DNA of 64,000 nt from an uncultured Phycisphaerales bacterium (GTDB taxonomy: Bacteria > Planctomycetota > Phycisphaerae > Sedimentisphaerales > Anaerobacaceae): positions 1-64,000 of the forward strand of contig CALEZT010000268.1 of assembly GCA_937927975.1 (NCBI GenBank), read 5' to 3'. How positions within the stretch are numbered: position 1 is the first letter of the stretch; each line of letters starts with the position of its first letter. A program made the translations under genes and the position numbers. Positions 61,021-64,000 of the stretch are shown in pieces. The notes under the pieces are model-generated. The model did no database searches. It had not been told where the DNA came from and worked only from the letters and a program-made list of their open reading frames with translations.

Positions 61021-62400
61021 GTGAGCCAGGCAGTGAACGACAACGGCAACATCGAGAGAATTCGGGAGCAGGTCAAGGAGTTCCCCACCGGCCCCGGCGT
61101 GTACTTCATGAAAGACGCCGACGACGTCGTGCTCTACGTCGGCAAGGCCAAGAACCTGCGGTCCCGCGTCGGCAGCTACTTTCAGCCCAGCAGCAACCTG
61201 GAGGCCTCGCGCGGTCCGCACATCGTCGAAATGGTCAACAAGGTCGATCACGTCGATTGCCTCGAGACCGAGAGCGAAGTCGACGCCATGCTCAAGGAGG
61301 CCCGTCTCATCAAGGACATCCGGCCACCCTATAACATGGATTTGATGGACGACAAGACGTTCCCTTACCTGGAGATCACGGTCCGCGAAGATTTCCCAGG
61401 CGTCTACATCACCCGAAAACCCCAGGAGAAGGGGACGTTGCTCTTCGGTCCGTTCACCAACGTCCGCGACTTGCGTGCGGTGCTCGTCGAACTGCAGAAG
61501 GCGTTCAGATTTCGCACCTGCACCCTCGATATCGACGCCCGGGATGAAGAACGTCGGTCCTTTCGACCGTGCCTGCTCCATAGCATCCACCAATGCACCG
61601 CGCCGTGTGGGGCCCGAATCGAAAAAGAGCAATACCGCGAGAACGTCCGAGAGTTCGTTCGTTTCCTCCGGTCGAAGCGTTCGACCGTGCTGCGCCAGAT
61701 GTATGAGGAGATGACCGCGGCCTCGAAGAACCTGGAGTTCGAGAAGGCGGCGATGCTTCGCGACCGCATCCGCCTGATCGAGAGCCTGGACAAGCGAGGC
61801 ACGCCGGACGAGCACGTCCAGCCGGAGGTGTTCGCCGCCGATCCGACTGAGGGCCTCGTGAAACTCCGCGACATCCTCCAAACACCCAACCAGATCCGCA
61901 TCATCGAGGGGATGGACATCGCCACCATCGGCGGGTCCGAATCGGTGGGCTCCTTGGTCAAGTTCATCGACGGCCGGCCCTTCAAGAACGGCTATCGGCG
62001 GTTCCGCATCAAGACCGTCAAGGGCATCGACGACTACGCGATGATCGCGGAGGTCGTTCGCCGGCGTTATCGCTACGCGTTGCGAGGGGAGGAACTCTGG
62101 CCGGACCTGATCCTCATCGACGGCGGTCTGGGCCACCTGCACGCCGCCGAGGCCGCGCTCCAGGGCATGATCGCCCAGGCGGTTGCGGCGGGCGAAGCCG
62201 TGGAGATGCCGCACTCGAAGATGGCCTCGATCGCCAAACGCGAGGAGGACATCTACCTGCAAGGCAGCACGCAGCCGCTGAAGCTCCCGGCCAATTCCCC
62301 GGTCCGCAAGCTCCTGCAGTACGTCCGCGACGAGGCCCATCGCTTCGCCCAGCACTACCACCACATCCTCCGCGGCAAGAAGATGTTCAACGAAGGTTGA
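61021..62400 (+). CDS. uvrC: Excinuclease ABC subunit C, short form
   Basis: 459 residues from a GTG. The GIY-YIG nuclease domain (GPGVYFMKDADDVVLYVGKAKNL) cuts 3' of the lesion. A Cys-rich segment (RPCLLHSIHQCTAPC), the UVR motif (KNLEFEKAAMLRDRIRLIE) and the RNase H-like endonuclease domain for the 5' cut (IEGMDIATIGGSESVGS, LILIDGGLGHLHAA) follow. The protein ends at HRFAQHYHHILRGKKM, where usual UvrC (about 600 aa) continues with two helix-hairpin-helix motifs; these are absent. No frameshift remnant of them was seen downstream. Confidence 0.88.
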   Translation: MSQAVNDNGNIERIREQVKEFPTGPGVYFMKDADDVVLYVGKAKNLRSRVGSYFQPSSNLEASRGPHIVEMVNKVDHVDCLETESEVDAMLKEARLIKDIRPPYNMDLMDDKTFPYLEITVREDFPGVYITRKPQEKGTLLFGPFTNVRDLRAVLVELQKAFRFRTCTLDIDARDEERRSFRPCLLHSIHQCTAPCGARIEKEQYRENVREFVRFLRSKRSTVLRQMYEEMTAASKNLEFEKAAMLRDRIRLIESLDKRGTPDEHVQPEVFAADPTEGLVKLRDILQTPNQIRIIEGMDIATIGGSESVGSLVKFIDGRPFKNGYRRFRIKTVKGIDDYAMIAEVVRRRYRYALRGEELWPDLILIDGGLGHLHAAEAALQGMIAQAVAAGEAVEMPHSKMASIAKREEDIYLQGSTQPLKLPANSPVRKLLQYVRDEAHRFAQHYHHILRGKKMFNEG

Positions 62401-62493
62401 CCCCGCCGACGCGTGGTTCCGTCGGAAACATCGGCCGGAGCGACTGTGGTACCCCTTCCCAGTGACGACTGATTCGGATTTTCGGATTTCGCC

Positions 62494-62523
62494 TTGACTG
62501 CCGTGACATTCATTCGGTAGAAT
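62494..62523 (+). promoter_or_regulatory. Sigma70-type promoter for the LEPR-XLL protein
   Basis: TTGACT (62494-62499) and TAGAAT (62518-62523) with an 18-base spacer. Transcription would start near 62530, about 136 bases before the ATG at 62666. Confidence 0.6.
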
Positions 62524-62665
62524 AGAATCATGTGTTGAGATTCCGCCGGATGCAGCTCATCGGTCTGGTGATGTCGGCGGTTGTCTCTCGACGGGAAGCG
62601 TCGAGTTTGGGAGAGCACCCTCCGTTCGGTTTGCAGTGGAGCGGGCGAAGACGAGGTAAGTGCGT

Positions 62666-64000
62666 ATGAGCATGTGGAGTTGGTGGAGAGGAAGAAAGAA
62701 AGCGACGAAGAACGCCCCATCCTCGCGGCCGGCATCGGTCGAGCCGCTGGAGCCGAGGCTTCTTCTCAGTTCGGATCCTACAGGCCTGGGATCTTTGGTT
62801 CCCCCCGAATCTCCGGCCGACGGGGCTGTCGTGTGCAGAAGCCTTAACGGGGACACCGGCCAGGGTCAGGGGAGCGAAACGTCTTTGCTCCTGTCGCTGC
62901 TGGCCTCTTCGCCGGATACGGGGGCCTGGACACACGAACTCCTGATCGATGCCAACCAAATGACGGCAGGGCCTTCGCCCTGCATCACAGAAGTTAATGG
63001 CGGACTGTTCTTCATCGGCGACGCAGAGACTACCGGGCAAGAACTATATCGGTATGATCTGACGACCGGAGTCACCACGCTGGTCAAGGACATTAGACCT
63101 GCTGCAGAAGATGCGGGTATCGCTTTCATGACGGCGGTGGGCGACACTCTGTTCTTCACGGCCAACGATGGGGTCAACGGGAACGAACTCTGGAAGAGCG
63201 ATGGCACCGAGGCCGGAACCGTCATGGTGAAGAACATCAAACCAGGCTCCGAGAGTTTGGCTTCGAACTGGGTCGTCGCCATCGGAGGCACTCTGTTCTT
63301 TGACGTGATGCTGGATGTCCACAGCATGGAGATCTGGAGAAGCGACGGCACCGAAGCCGGCACGGTGATGATCAAGGAGATCGGAACCGGGCAGACGTAC
63401 GCGATGGCGTCTGACTGCGCCGTTGTGGGCGACACGTTGTTCTTCACCGCCAGCAATGGCACAAACGGCTATGCACTCTGGAAGACCGACGGCACGGAGG
63501 CCGGCACCGTGATGCTCGGGGGCGAAGACGCGTCGAGCCTGATCGTCATGGGTGGGGCAGTGTACTTTCGCGCCGGGAATGTGTCCACTGGATACGGTCT
63601 TTGGGGAAGCGATGGTACGGCGGATGGCACAGTGATGGTCAAGAACATCGCCCCGGCCAACCTGACGGCGATGGGAGACACCCTGTTTTTTGCCGCAAAC
63701 GATGAAGTTCACGGCACGGAGCTCTGGAAGAGCGACGGCACCGAGGCGGGAACGGTTATGGTCAAAGACGTCCTCCCCGGCAATTCGAGCATCTATCCGC
63801 ATCAACTGACGGTGGTAGGAGACACCCTCTTCTTCGTGCCCAGCAATTGGTATCACTGGGGAGAGTTGTGGAAGAGCGATGGCACCGAAGCCGGGACTGT
63901 GAAGGTTAAAAGTCTGACCTTCGAAGACGATGTTGTGGCGGATTCCTATCCGGTGGCCCTCACAGCCGCTGGTGGAATACTGTATTTCGTGGCCAGCGAC
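62666..64000 (+). CDS. LEPR-XLL repeat protein, 3' end beyond window
   Basis: At least 445 codons, open to the window edge. GAGGT lies 9 bases before the ATG. The N-terminus has the export-associated LEPR-XLL motif (VEPLEPRLLLSS, about 31-42). From about residue 130 there are repeats of about 45-50 residues with the core ELWKSDGTEAGTVMVKNI (variants EIWRSDGTEAGTVMIKEI, ALWKTDGTEAGTVML, ELWKSDGTEAGTVMVKDV) and GDTLFFTAND, which form beta-propeller-like blades. Such giant secreted proteins are common in Planctomycetota and related groups and are likely adhesive. No stop in the window. Confidence 0.85.
   Translation, partial: MSMWSWWRGRKKATKNAPSSRPASVEPLEPRLLLSSDPTGLGSLVPPESPADGAVVCRSLNGDTGQGQGSETSLLLSLLASSPDTGAWTHELLIDANQMTAGPSPCITEVNGGLFFIGDAETTGQELYRYDLTTGVTTLVKDIRPAAEDAGIAFMTAVGDTLFFTANDGVNGNELWKSDGTEAGTVMVKNIKPGSESLASNWVVAIGGTLFFDVMLDVHSMEIWRSDGTEAGTVMIKEIGTGQTYAMASDCAVVGDTLFFTASNGTNGYALWKTDGTEAGTVMLGGEDASSLIVMGGAVYFRAGNVSTGYGLWGSDGTADGTVMVKNIAPANLTAMGDTLFFAANDEVHGTELWKSDGTEAGTVMVKDVLPGNSSIYPHQLTVVGDTLFFVPSNWYHWGELWKSDGTEAGTVKVKSLTFEDDVVADSYPVALTAAGGILYFVASD

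Overview
The window is a high-GC chromosomal segment from what looks like a free-living, polysaccharide-degrading member of the Planctomycetota, most plausibly the class Phycisphaerae (for example the Sedimentisphaerales). This placement is inferred from gene content: secreted DUF4038/GH140 and DUF2961/GH172 enzymes, DUF1080, DUF4838, a sulfatase, Tat-signal Gfo/Idh/MocA and TIM-barrel proteins, a PEP-CTERM protein, an LEPR-XLL repeat protein, and many dispersed GC-rich palindromes. No rRNA, tRNA, CRISPR array, integrase, transposase or phage gene is visible.

Layout. 0.05-12.4 kb (+): a small coiled-coil protein, then seven secreted carbohydrate-active genes (two tandem GH140-like paralogues, a DUF4832-like barrel, two further barrel hydrolases, a beta-propeller protein and a 1094-residue multidomain enzyme). 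13.2-15.1 kb (-): fused rhamnulose-1-phosphate aldolase/dehydrogenase. 15.1-19.9 kb: accessory, repeat-rich stretch with a TerB-like/HIRAN protein, a membrane protein and a Tat-exported TIM barrel. 19.9-30.2 kb (-): rhamnose transcription unit rhaB - PHP hydrolase - MDR dehydrogenase - GH172 - rhaA - rhaT - NCS1 permease - 59-residue membrane protein. 30.3-48.5 kb: mixed housekeeping and accessory genes (folC, PEP-CTERM protein, S46 peptidase, ferritin-VIT fusion, pyruvyltransferase-like, nucleoside hydrolase, Gfo/Idh, stand-alone GMP synthase ATPase, lipoprotein, aspartate kinase). 48.8-53.0 kb (+): a second GH172 gene and the siroheme-dependent haem genes ahbD and fused ahbA-ahbB. 53.2-60.8 kb (-): resB-ccsA, sulfatase, DUF4838, fetAB, DUF1080. 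61.0-64.0 kb (+): short uvrC and the start of a large LEPR-XLL repeat protein that runs off the end.

Taken together, 0.5-30 kb reads as a plant-cell-wall or rhamnose-polymer utilisation region. Secreted GH140- and GH172-type enzymes would release sugars, RhaT imports L-rhamnose, and RhaA, RhaB and the aldolase/dehydrogenase fusion convert it to dihydroxyacetone phosphate plus lactate. The presence of apiosidase-like GH140 enzymes beside complete rhamnose catabolism suggests rhamnogalacturonan-II or related glycans, but this is inference.

The most unusual signal is non-coding. A family of REP-like hairpins starting with GTAG is scattered through the window. Two composite copies with inverted GTAG ends lie in successive intergenic gaps of the rhamnose operon, their terminal hairpins all capped by GNRA tetraloops with covarying stems. 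In three genes the stop codon lies inside such an element, and a related module has inserted in frame into an S46 peptidase gene.
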